Origin: an uncultured Collinsella sp.
GTDB lineage: Bacteria > Actinomycetota > Coriobacteriia > Coriobacteriales > Coriobacteriaceae
Reading direction: 5' to 3'
NCBI GenBank assembly: GCA_900547855.1
Contig: URIK01000073.1
Coordinates: forward strand, 1 to 9,443
DNA length: 9,443 nucleotides
Shown here: positions 1-5,559 of the stretch, piece by piece
How the letters are laid out: every line of letters starts with the position of its first letter
Position numbering within the stretch: the stretch's first letter is position 1
The notes under the pieces: model-generated
Seen by the model: the letters and a program-made list of their open reading frames with translations, nothing else
Told to the model about the DNA's origin: nothing
Databases searched by the model: none
Made by a program: the position numbers and the translations under genes

Positions 1-38
1 GAGCGTCTCGTGGGCTCGGAGATGTGTATAAGAGACAG
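1..38. other. Untrimmed Nextera (Tn5) sequencing adapter, left end
   Basis: Bases 5-38 match the 34-nt Nextera read-2 adapter, ending in the 19-bp Tn5 mosaic end AGATGTGTATAAGAGACAG at 20-38. Bases 1-4 (gagc) are probably the end of the index. The same 35 bases (4-38) occur in reverse complement at 9409-9443. This is library-construction sequence, not genome. A GTG at 24 inside it creates a false start (peptide MYKRQ) for the gene that follows. Confidence 0.98.
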
Positions 39-584
39 TCTCCGTGGGGCATGGGTCCGCGCAAGTTCGCCTTTCCGCGCCGCAATCGCGTGATCGCGGC
101 CCTGTCGCAAGCCCTCTTTGTATCCGAGGCGGGTATGCCTTCTGGGACGTTTTCTACAGCCGAGGCTGCTATGGATTTGGGGCGCGAACTTCTTGCCGTG
201 CCGGGGTCGATCCTATCGCCCGAGTCGCGTGGCACGAATTACCTCATTGCGAACGGTGCCTGCTGCATCGTCGACGAGGAATCTATCGAGATGGCTATCT
301 CACGCATCTACGGAACCCTGCGCTACTCGCGCCCCGATGCTCCCGGCATTGCCGACCTGGATCCAACGCAGCAGACCGTGATGCATGCGCTCATCGCCTC
401 TCCGCTCAAGGTCGACGACATCGCGGCGCTCGTCTCGCTCGATGCTGTCGGCGTACTCAAACTCTTGGGTTCGCTTGAACTCGAGGGCCTTATCGAGCGC
501 ATGATGGATGGAAGGTATGCGCCCTCCAAGTTTGCCCTTCACGCCCAGACACCCTTCGGTCACAATGGAAAACGTGTCAATTAG
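39..584 (+). CDS. dprA: DNA-processing protein DprA/Smf, C-terminal part (5' truncated by contig end)
   Basis: DprA binds incoming single-stranded DNA in the cytoplasm and loads RecA onto it during natural transformation; many non-competent bacteria keep it too. The 181 residues present contain the end of the Rossmann-like DprA fold: FPRRNR (residues 12-17), an SGT segment at 35-37, GRELLAVPG (48-56) and a conserved G-TNYLI-NGA segment at 65-74. These align with the family core FPRRNRIIS...EA..SGS...A...GRE..A.PG. Residues about 107-170 form a separate C-terminal winged-helix domain (helix, KVDDIAALVSL, recognition helix, wing ending YAPSK), as in many DprA proteins. The N-terminal half, with the SAM-like domain and first part of the fold, is missing because the contig ends in adapter at 38, so no native start is visible. 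The TAG stop is followed 14 nt later by trmFO, implying co-transcription. In Bacillus the homologue smf is also upstream of trmFO, with topA between; here topA is absent. Confidence 0.95.
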   Translation, partial: SPWGMGPRKFAFPRRNRVIAALSQALFVSEAGMPSGTFSTAEAAMDLGRELLAVPGSILSPESRGTNYLIANGACCIVDEESIEMAISRIYGTLRYSRPDAPGIADLDPTQQTVMHALIASPLKVDDIAALVSLDAVGVLKLLGSLELEGLIERMMDGRYAPSKFALHAQTPFGHNGKRVN

Positions 585-598
585 AAAGGTGTTTGCAG

Positions 599-1936
599 AT
601 GCAGTTCGATCAGGTGACAGTTATCGGTGGCGGTCTGGCGGGTTCGGAGTGCGCGATCCAGCTGGCAGATCGCGGGTTTGTCGTAAAGCTGTGCGAGATG
701 CGCCCCCAGGTGAGCTCCCCGGCCCACCATACCGATCACCTGGCAGAGCTCGTCTGCTCCAATTCGTTTAAGTCGACCCGTCCGGATTCCGCGGCTGGTT
801 TGCTGAAGGCCGAGCTTGAGCGCATGGGTTCAGTCCTGCTCGATTGCGCCCATCGCGCGGCTGTTCCCGCCGGTGGCGCCTTGGCGGTCGACCGCGTCAA
901 GTTTTCCGAGCTTGTCGAGGCCGAGGTTGCCGCTCGTCCCAATATCGAGGTCGTGCACGGCGAGGTCACACAGATTCCCGAGGGTCACGTGGTCATTGCC
1001 GCGGGCCCGCTGTGTTCACCGGCGCTGAGCGAAGAGGTTATGAAGCTCGTCGGTGGCGATGCCCTGGCATTCTTTGATGCGGCGGCGCCGATCGTCGATG
1101 CCTCCACGCTCGATATGGACGTGCTGTTCTCGCAGTCGCGCTACGAGGAGCAGGGGGGCGGCGACTATCTCAACGCTCCGCTCAATAAGGAGGAGTACGA
1201 GGCCTTTATCGAGGCGCTTACCACGGCCGACCGCGTGGTGCTCAAAGACTTTGAGGGCGGCGATCTGTTCCAGGCTTGCCAGCCTGCCGAGGAAGTTGCG
1301 CGCACCGGCAAGGACGCCATTCGCTTTGGCGCCATGAAGCCCGTCGGCCTCACCGACCCACGTACCGGACGTCGCCCCTGGGCGGCGATTCAGCTGCGTG
1401 CCGAGAACAAGGAGAAGACCGCCTATAACCTGGTGGGCTTCCAGACCAACTTGACCTTTGGCGAGCAGAAGCGCGTCTTCCATATGGTGCCGGGCCTGGA
1501 GAACGCTGAGTTCTTCCGCTACGGTGTCATGCACCGCAATACCTTTGTCGACGCCCCGCATGTGCTCGATGGCACCTTTGCCGTGCCCGGTACCGGTGTG
1601 CGCCTGGCCGGTCAGATCACCGGCACCGAGGGGTACATGGAAGCCGTGGCGACAGGTCTGCTCGCGGCGCTCAACACCTATGCCGAGGCTATCGGTGCCG
1701 CGGGCGTCGAGTTGCCGCGTGTGGGCGCCCTGGGTGCGCTCGTGGGCTATGCGACCGATCCTGCCACCGTGGGCTATCAGCCCATGCATGTCAACTTTGG
1801 CCTGGTGCCGCCACTCGAGGATGGTAAGCGCCGCAGCAAGCGCGACCGCTACCAGGCCTATGCAGACCGTGCGCTCGAGGCCCTCGATGCCTACTTGGCC
1901 ACGCGTTCCGACTTGTTTGGAGGCGACCAGTCATAG
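599..1936 (+). CDS. trmFO: Methylenetetrahydrofolate--tRNA-(uracil-5-)-methyltransferase TrmFO
   Basis: TrmFO makes 5-methyluridine at tRNA position 54 (the T of the T-psi-C loop), using methylenetetrahydrofolate as carbon donor and reduced FAD. The 445-residue length is normal. A Rossmann FAD motif (VIGGGLAGSE, residues 8-17) opens the protein, followed by an EMRP segment (33-36) and HHTDHLAELVCSNS with Cys53. Cys53 and a second cysteine at 227 (in FQACQPAEE) match the two catalytic cysteines described for the Bacillus enzyme (C53, C226). FGAMKPVGL and QLRAENK segments and the C-terminal GYATDP...QPMHVNFGL region are family hallmarks. I chose ATG 599 over the in-frame TTG at 593 because the GAAAGG ribosome site (584-589) is 9 nt from ATG but only 3 nt from TTG. 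The stop TAG overlaps the proposed ATA start of xerC. TrmFO is typical of Firmicutes and scattered other phyla, and most other Gram-positive actinobacteria are thought to lack it, so its presence is a taxonomic hint. Confidence 0.97.
   Translation: MQFDQVTVIGGGLAGSECAIQLADRGFVVKLCEMRPQVSSPAHHTDHLAELVCSNSFKSTRPDSAAGLLKAELERMGSVLLDCAHRAAVPAGGALAVDRVKFSELVEAEVAARPNIEVVHGEVTQIPEGHVVIAAGPLCSPALSEEVMKLVGGDALAFFDAAAPIVDASTLDMDVLFSQSRYEEQGGGDYLNAPLNKEEYEAFIEALTTADRVVLKDFEGGDLFQACQPAEEVARTGKDAIRFGAMKPVGLTDPRTGRRPWAAIQLRAENKEKTAYNLVGFQTNLTFGEQKRVFHMVPGLENAEFFRYGVMHRNTFVDAPHVLDGTFAVPGTGVRLAGQITGTEGYMEAVATGLLAALNTYAEAIGAAGVELPRVGALGALVGYATDPATVGYQPMHVNFGLVPPLEDGKRRSKRDRYQAYADRALEALDAYLATRSDLFGGDQS
1919..1935 (+). 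promoter_or_regulatory. Ribosome binding site plus non-canonical ATA start for xerC
   Basis: GGAGG at 1919-1923 is followed by a 9-nt spacer and ATA at 1933-1935, which shares four bases (ATAG) with the trmFO TAG stop at 1934-1936. Reading back from GTG 2011, I found no ATG, GTG or TTG in frame before the in-frame TAA at 1825-1827. ATA is therefore the only start-like codon at a proper distance from the strong ribosome site. CTG at 1945 would be 21 nt from it. Initiation at ATA is an inference. Confidence 0.6.
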
Positions 1937-2853
1937 CCTTTGACCTGTACGACACCGTCGACTCGTTTATCGCCTATATCGCACGCGTTGAGGGGCTTTC
2001 TCCCAACACGGTGACGGCCTATGGCTCGAGGCTGGAGCGCTTTGCTGCTTGGTGCGAGCGCGAGGATATTGATGCTTTCGCTGCCGACGTGCGCACCATT
2101 CGTCGCTATCTTGCTGAGCTTTCGCGTGAGCAGGTGGCTCCTCGAACGCTTGCGGCGCACCTGTCGGCTATCCGATCTCTCTATCGCTGGATGGCTGCCG
2201 AGGGGATTGTCGAGGGCGATGCGGTCTCGGCGATCGCATCGCCCAAGCTGCCGCGTGACCTGCCGGGCGTCCTTACGACCCAGCAGGTCGAGGCGCTGCT
2301 CAAGACGCCTGATACCTCGACGCCCGCGGGACTGCGCGATGCGGCGATGCTTGAGTTGCTCTATGCCTCCGGCGCGCGAATCTCGGAGCTCGCGGCGCTC
2401 AACGTGGAGTCTATTGGTTGGTCCGAGCGAACGCTGCGACTTTGGGGCAAGGGGAGCAAGGAGCGTATCGTCCCTCTGTATCGTCGTGCGCTCGAGGTGA
2501 CGCATCTCTATATTGAGGAGGGGAGGCCGGAGTTGCTCGCTCAGGCAAAGCGCCGCGACCTCGCTACTGGGCCGCATCCGCTGCTTATATCGGCGCGTGG
2601 CAATCGCATGAGCGCCGCCATGCTCCGGCGGCGGTTCCATACGCTGGCGACGCTTGCCGGCATTCCGGCCGACATCGCCCCGCATGCGATGCGCCATACC
2701 TTTGCGACCGACTTGCTTGAGGGCGGTGCGGACCTGCGCTCGGTTCAAGAGCTGCTGGGTCATGCGAGTCTGTCCACGACGCAGATCTACACGCATCTCA
2801 CGCCCGATCGGCTTAAGCGGGCCGTGGCTCAAGCCCATCCCCGCGGCGAATAG
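1933..2853 (+). CDS. xerC: Tyrosine recombinase XerC/XerD family (chromosome dimer resolution)
   Basis: Site-specific recombinases of this family act at dif to resolve chromosome dimers before division. Counting the ATA at 1933 as residue 1 gives 306 residues, close to the usual ~300. The N-terminal core-binding domain (about 1-105) includes VEGLSPNTVTAYGSRL (about 19-34). The catalytic domain has the complete set: Arg149 (SGARISEL), Lys173 (GKGSKER), His251 and Arg254 (HAMRHTFA), His277 (ELLGHASL) and nucleophile Tyr286 (TQIYTH). The nearest conventional start, GTG 2011, would delete 26 residues including GLSPNT, which is conserved in the family, so the upstream start is preferred. The gene overlaps trmFO by 4 nt, as expected for translational coupling. 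The position after trmFO matches codV/xerC in Bacillus, which favours the name XerC, but XerC and XerD cannot be separated with certainty from sequence alone. Family assignment is sure; the start codon is not. Confidence 0.9.
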   Translation: MAFDLYDTVDSFIAYIARVEGLSPNTVTAYGSRLERFAAWCEREDIDAFAADVRTIRRYLAELSREQVAPRTLAAHLSAIRSLYRWMAAEGIVEGDAVSAIASPKLPRDLPGVLTTQQVEALLKTPDTSTPAGLRDAAMLELLYASGARISELAALNVESIGWSERTLRLWGKGSKERIVPLYRRALEVTHLYIEEGRPELLAQAKRRDLATGPHPLLISARGNRMSAAMLRRRFHTLATLAGIPADIAPHAMRHTFATDLLEGGADLRSVQELLGHASLSTTQIYTHLTPDRLKRAVAQAHPRGE

Positions 2854-2875
2854 CGGCTGGGACGTCCCGCGCCGC
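2853..2875 (+). terminator. Hairpin at the xerC stop, weak terminator candidate
   Basis: GCGGC (2853-2857) can pair with GCCGC (2871-2875), and inside it GGG/CCC close an ACGT tetraloop (2859-2868), leaving a small asymmetric internal loop. No T run follows directly; the first TTTT is about 14 nt downstream. It may end or slow dprA-trmFO-xerC transcripts, but the missing U tract makes it a poor intrinsic terminator. Confidence 0.3.
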
Positions 2876-2902
2876 ACTCAGGTGTGTGGTTTTGATTGCG
2901 GG

Positions 2903-2931
2903 TTGGCAGGAAGATGCATTCCTGCTATCAT
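2903..2931 (+). promoter_or_regulatory. Predicted sigma-70 type promoter of rpsB-tsf
   Basis: A -35 box TTGGCA (2903-2908, one mismatch to TTGACA), an ideal 17-nt spacer, and a -10 box TATCAT (2926-2931, one mismatch) preceded by an extended -10 TGC. Transcription would begin near 2937-2939, giving a leader of about 135 nt before rpsB. It is the best promoter match seen in the window, as expected for a ribosomal protein operon. The spacer contains a perfect inverted repeat. Confidence 0.8.
2906..2925. repeat. Perfect 7-bp inverted repeat in the promoter spacer (possible operator)
   Basis: GCAGGAA (2906-2912) and TTCCTGC (2919-2925) are exact reverse complements separated by 6 nt. The dyad fills the spacer between the -35 and -10 boxes of the rpsB promoter. 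That is where a dimeric regulator could block or remodel RNA polymerase. The symmetry is seen directly; the operator role is inferred. Confidence 0.5.
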
Positions 2932-2937
2932 TCATCG

Positions 2938-3072
2938 GGTTGCTTCACGGCAACATGTTTTTATCACGCACGCGCGGCTACTTCATACCGTGGTGCCCGG
3001 GCTTTGGTAGCACATGTCCGGGTTGGTTTTGGAGGATGACCCCGCGCGGAGGCAAACCACAGGAGGTTTAAC
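2938..3072 (+). promoter_or_regulatory. Structured 5' leader of rpsB (candidate S2 autoregulation region)
   Basis: From the predicted transcription start to the rpsB ATG there are about 135 nt. Visible pairings are a hairpin GTTGC/GCAAC (2939-2943 with 2950-2954) and GCTAC/GTAGC (2977-2981 with 3007-3011). CCCGG/CCGGG (2996-3000 with 3018-3022) interleaves with the second, giving pseudoknot topology. TGGTTT/AAACCA (3024-3029 with 3054-3059) lies just upstream of the ribosome site. GGAGG occurs three times (3031-3035, 3048-3052, 3062-3066); only the last is correctly spaced (AGGAGG, then 6 nt to ATG). In E. coli, S2 represses its own operon through a leader structure; whether this unrelated leader does so is inference. 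Confidence 0.4.
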
Positions 3073-3801
3073 ATGGCTACCAAGATTAATATCCGCACCC
3101 TGCTCGAGGCCGGCTGCCACTTCGGTCACCAGACCCGTCGCTGGAACCCCAAGATGAAGCCGTTCATCTTCGGTGAGCGCAACGGCATCTACATCCTCGA
3201 CCTCAAGCAGACCATCCTCGACGCCGACCAGGCCTACACCTTCGTCAAGAACGTCGCCAAGGGTGGCAACGTGCTGTTCGTCGGCACCAAGAAGCAGGCT
3301 CAGGAGGCCGTCAAGAACGCTGCTGAGCGCGCCAACATGCCTTACATTAACCAGCGTTGGCTCGGCGGTATGCTGACCAACTTCGTCACCATCCGCTCCC
3401 GCATCAACCGCATGGAGGAGCTCGAGGCCATGGTCGAGGACGGCCGCATGGCAGTGCTCCCCAAGAAGGAGCAGGCTGTTCTCGGCAAGGAGCTCACCAA
3501 GCTCCAGACCAACCTCGGTGGCGCCCGCGACATGAAGGGTCTGCCCCAGGCTCTCTTCGTCATCGACACCAAGCGCGAGGAGAACGCCATCAAGGAGGCT
3601 CAGCGCCTGAACATCCCCGTCGTCGCTCTGATCGACACCAACTCCGATCCCGACGAGGTCGAGTACGGCATCCCCTGCAACGATGACGCTATCTCCGCTG
3701 TCACCCTTATGTGCGAGCTCATGGCTGACGCCTGCCTCGCTGGCTCCGGCAAGGAGCAGGTCTCCGAGGCCGAGATGGCCGCTGAGCCCAAGGCCGAGTA
3801 A
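3073..3801 (+). CDS. rpsB: 30S ribosomal protein S2
   Basis: S2 is a late-assembling protein of the small ribosomal subunit, located between head and body and needed for S1 binding in bacteria that have S1. The 242-residue product begins MATKINIRTLLEAGCHFGH and contains the hallmarks HQTRRWNPKM (about 19-28), NGIYILDLKQT (about 37-47), a VGTKKQA segment, QRWLGGMLTN (about 95-104) and ALIDTNSDPD near residue 190. A short acidic tail (SEAEMAAEPKAE) ends the protein. AGGAGG at 3061-3066 with a 6-nt spacer is a near-ideal ribosome site. Codon use is strongly selected: every lysine codon I read is AAG and arginines are CGC/CGT, as expected for a highly expressed gene. It is the first gene after its own promoter and is followed by tsf after 45 nt without a terminator. 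Confidence 0.99.
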   Translation: MATKINIRTLLEAGCHFGHQTRRWNPKMKPFIFGERNGIYILDLKQTILDADQAYTFVKNVAKGGNVLFVGTKKQAQEAVKNAAERANMPYINQRWLGGMLTNFVTIRSRINRMEELEAMVEDGRMAVLPKKEQAVLGKELTKLQTNLGGARDMKGLPQALFVIDTKREENAIKEAQRLNIPVVALIDTNSDPDEVEYGIPCNDDAISAVTLMCELMADACLAGSGKEQVSEAEMAAEPKAE

Positions 3802-3846
3802 ATCAGTCTTAGTTAATTCTTTTTCATCTCTTTGAAAGGAACCACA

Positions 3847-4716
3847 ATGGCCCAGATTACCGCCGCTATGGTCAAGCAGCTCCGCGAGATGACCGACTCC
3901 CCGATGATGGAGTGCAAGAAGGCTCTCGTTGAGGCTGACGGCGACATGGACGCCGCTGTCGACGTTCTGCGTAAGAACGGCCTCGCCAAGGCTGCCAAGA
4001 AGGCTGGCCGTGAGACCAACGAGGGCGCTGTCGCCGCGTTCGTCTCCGAGGATGGCAAGACCGGCGCTCTGCTCGAGCTCTCCTGCGAGACCGACTTCGT
4101 TGGCTCCAACGCCAAGTTCACCGGCTTTGCTTCCAAGGTCGCTGAGGTTGTCGCTACCACCGAGCCTGCTGACGTCGACGCTCTGCTCGAGAAGCCGATG
4201 GGCGAGGAGACTGTTTCCTCTGAGCTCACCGAGATGATTCACATCATGGGCGAGAACATGAAGATTTCCCGCTTCGCTGGCCGCAAGGCTGAGAACGGCG
4301 CGCTCGCTTCTTACATCCACATGGGTGGTAAGATCGGCGTCCTCGTCGAGTTTGCTTTCGAGAAGGCCGAGACCGCTCAGGCTGAGTCCTTCAAGACCTT
4401 CGCTCACGACGTTGCCCTTCAGGTTGCCGCCGTCGCCCCGATCTGTGCTACCCGCGATCAGGTTCCGGCCGAGACCGTCGAGCACGAGAAGCAGATCTAC
4501 ATGGCTCAGGCTGCCGAGTCCGGCAAGCCCGAGGCCATTCAGGAGAAGATGGCTGTCGGCCGTCTGGAGAAGTTCTACAAGCAGTCCGTGCTCACCGAGC
4601 AGGAGTTCATCAAGGACAGCTCCCTCACCATCAAGAAGTACGCTGAGCAGGTCTCCAAGGAGCTCGGCGACACCATTACCGTCGTTGCCTTTGACCGTCT
4701 GGTCCGTGGCGAGTAA
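3847..4716 (+). CDS. tsf: Translation elongation factor Ts (EF-Ts)
   Basis: EF-Ts is the guanine-nucleotide exchange factor that recycles EF-Tu in the cytoplasm. The 289-residue product has the N-terminal UBA-like domain with MMECKKAL (20-27; family form TGAGMMDCKKAL) and KAAKKAGRETNEGAV (48-62). The core domain follows with CETDFVGSN (80-88), MGGKIGVLVEF, the HDVALQVAA segment, and a C-terminal coiled-coil/dimerisation part (about residues 215-265). I chose ATG 3847 because AAAGGA at 3835-3840 sits 6 nt upstream; the in-frame TTG at 3832 precedes that site and would be untranslated. Codon bias is as strong as in rpsB. The gene is transcribed with rpsB and closed by a strong terminator at 4740-4774. 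Confidence 0.99.
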   Translation: MAQITAAMVKQLREMTDSPMMECKKALVEADGDMDAAVDVLRKNGLAKAAKKAGRETNEGAVAAFVSEDGKTGALLELSCETDFVGSNAKFTGFASKVAEVVATTEPADVDALLEKPMGEETVSSELTEMIHIMGENMKISRFAGRKAENGALASYIHMGGKIGVLVEFAFEKAETAQAESFKTFAHDVALQVAAVAPICATRDQVPAETVEHEKQIYMAQAAESGKPEAIQEKMAVGRLEKFYKQSVLTEQEFIKDSSLTIKKYAEQVSKELGDTITVVAFDRLVRGE

Positions 4717-4739
4717 ATAAGCTCTTGTAGCTGGTAATG

Positions 4740-4774
4740 AGCAGGCTGTGGGTTTTACTCACAGCCTGCTTTTT
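4740..4774 (+). terminator. Strong intrinsic terminator after tsf
   Basis: AGCAGGCTGTG (4740-4750) pairs perfectly with CACAGCCTGCT (4760-4770), extendable by a G-T, a G-C and a T-A pair across the 9-nt loop, and is followed by TTTT (4771-4774). It lies 23 nt after the tsf stop and separates the rpsB-tsf unit from pyrH, which has its own promoter-like sequence downstream. Confidence 0.95.
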
Positions 4775-4777
4775 CAT

Positions 4778-4793
4778 GGCTCTTCTTAGAGCC
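4778..4793. repeat. Perfect inverted repeat upstream of the pyrH -10 box
   Basis: GGCTCT (4778-4783) and AGAGCC (4788-4793) are exact reverse complements around TCTT. The dyad occupies the place where a -35 box would be, directly upstream of the extended -10 at 4796. It could be a regulator site or a small backup hairpin (followed by only TTT) for the tsf terminator. Confidence 0.4.
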
Positions 4794-4795
4794 TT

Positions 4796-4804
4796 TGATA
4801 GAAT
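4796..4804 (+). promoter_or_regulatory. Candidate extended -10 promoter for the pyrH operon
   Basis: TGATAGAAT contains TAGAAT (4799-4804, one mismatch to TATAAT) with the TGn extension at 4796-4798. No recognisable -35 hexamer lies 15-19 nt upstream; the extended -10 may compensate. Transcription would start near 4811, leaving about 24 nt before the pyrH start. Its position between a strong terminator and pyrH supports it. Confidence 0.5.
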
Positions 4805-4834
4805 GTTGAGAGTTCAATCTAAAGGAGGATCGCT

Positions 4835-5557
4835 TTGTCCGACATCCGATATAAACGCGTGCTTCTTAAGCTTTCCGGCGAAGCACTGATGGGCGACGGC
4901 CAATATGGCATCGACCCCAAGGTTACCGACCATCTTGCCAAGCAGGTCAAGGAGCTGCTCGCCGTTGGTCATGAGGTCGGCGTCGTTGTCGGCGGCGGCA
5001 ATATTTTCCGCGGCATGGCCGGCGCTGCCGGTGGCATGGAGCGTGCTCAGGCCGACTACATGGGCATGCTGGCAACCGTTATGAACGCGCTCGCCCTGCA
5101 GGATGCCTTCGAGCATAACGATGTTCCCTGCCGCGTGATGAGCGCTATCCAGATGAACGAGATCTGCGAGCCCTATATTCGCCGTCGCGCCATCAACCAC
5201 CTTTCCAAGGGCAACGTCGTTATTTTTGCCGCCGGTTCGGGCAATCCGTACTTTACGACCGACACCGCCGCGGCTCTTCGTGCGTGCGAGATCGGCGCCG
5301 AGATTCTGATTAAGGCCACCAAGGTCGACGGCATCTACGACAAGGATCCCGTCAAGTGCGCCGATGCCGTCCGTTTTGACAAGATTACCTATCACGAGGT
5401 TCTCGTCCGCGGCCTGCAGGTTATGGATTCCACGGCTACGGCACTGTGTCAGGATAACCGTATGCCGATTTTGGTCCTCAACATCGATGGCGAGGACACC
5501 GTCAAGCGCGCGCTTTCGGGTGAGCCCGTCGGCACGCTCGTCTATCAGGAGGATTAA
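4835..5557 (+). CDS. pyrH: Uridylate kinase (UMP kinase) PyrH
   Basis: PyrH phosphorylates UMP to UDP with ATP, the entry to UTP and CTP pools, as a cytoplasmic hexamer of the amino-acid kinase fold. The 240-residue length is normal. Motifs: KLSGEAL (12-18, phosphate binding), VVVGGGNIFRG (50-60), RAQADYMGMLAT (70-81), SGNPYFTTDTAAALRA in the middle (UMP-binding and conserved catalytic region), ATKVDGIYDKDP, and a final MDSTATALCQDN...VLNIDGE block. The start is TTG 4835, 6 nt after GGAGG (4824-4828, within AAAGGAGGA); no ATG or GTG lies at a usable distance. It is the first gene of a compact operon, and frr begins 2 nt after its stop. In Gram-positive bacteria PyrH is typically regulated allosterically by GTP and UTP. 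CTP from this route also supplies CdsA, encoded downstream. Confidence 0.98.
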   Translation: MSDIRYKRVLLKLSGEALMGDGQYGIDPKVTDHLAKQVKELLAVGHEVGVVVGGGNIFRGMAGAAGGMERAQADYMGMLATVMNALALQDAFEHNDVPCRVMSAIQMNEICEPYIRRRAINHLSKGNVVIFAAGSGNPYFTTDTAAALRACEIGAEILIKATKVDGIYDKDPVKCADAVRFDKITYHEVLVRGLQVMDSTATALCQDNRMPILVLNIDGEDTVKRALSGEPVGTLVYQED

Positions 5558-5559
5558 GC

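Noticed and set aside
24..38. GTG start giving an N-terminal MYKRQ to the dprA frame
   Set aside because: The codons lie entirely in the Nextera adapter; the native reading frame enters from beyond the contig end.
593..598. TTG 593 as the trmFO start
   Set aside because: Only 3 nt from the ribosome site GAAAGG; ATG 599 has 9-nt spacing and places the FAD motif and Cys53 at the family's usual positions.
1933..2853. Recombinase as a phage or integron integrase marking a mobile element
   Set aside because: It is embedded by 4-nt overlap in a housekeeping operon in the same place as xerC/codV of Bacillus, with no attachment repeats or cargo genes nearby.
1891..2877. 328-codon minus-strand ORF opposite xerC
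   Set aside because: Arg-rich antisense shadow; the + strand frame has all six catalytic residues of a tyrosine recombinase.
3031..3038. GGAGGATG as an upstream start site before rpsB
   Set aside because: GGAGG touches the ATG with no spacer, so it cannot act as its ribosome site; the frame encodes only 11 codons from there.
3832..3846. TTG 3832 as the tsf start
   Set aside because: It lies upstream of the ribosome site AAAGGA (3835-3840); ATG 3847 begins at MAQITAAMVK, the usual EF-Ts N-terminus.
2983..4485. 500-codon minus-strand ORF opposite rpsB and tsf
   Set aside because: It is a by-product of strong codon bias on the + strand; it crosses the rpsB-tsf gap and most of both genes, has no ribosome site I can see, and its Gly/Leu/Val/Asp-rich product matches no family I recognise.
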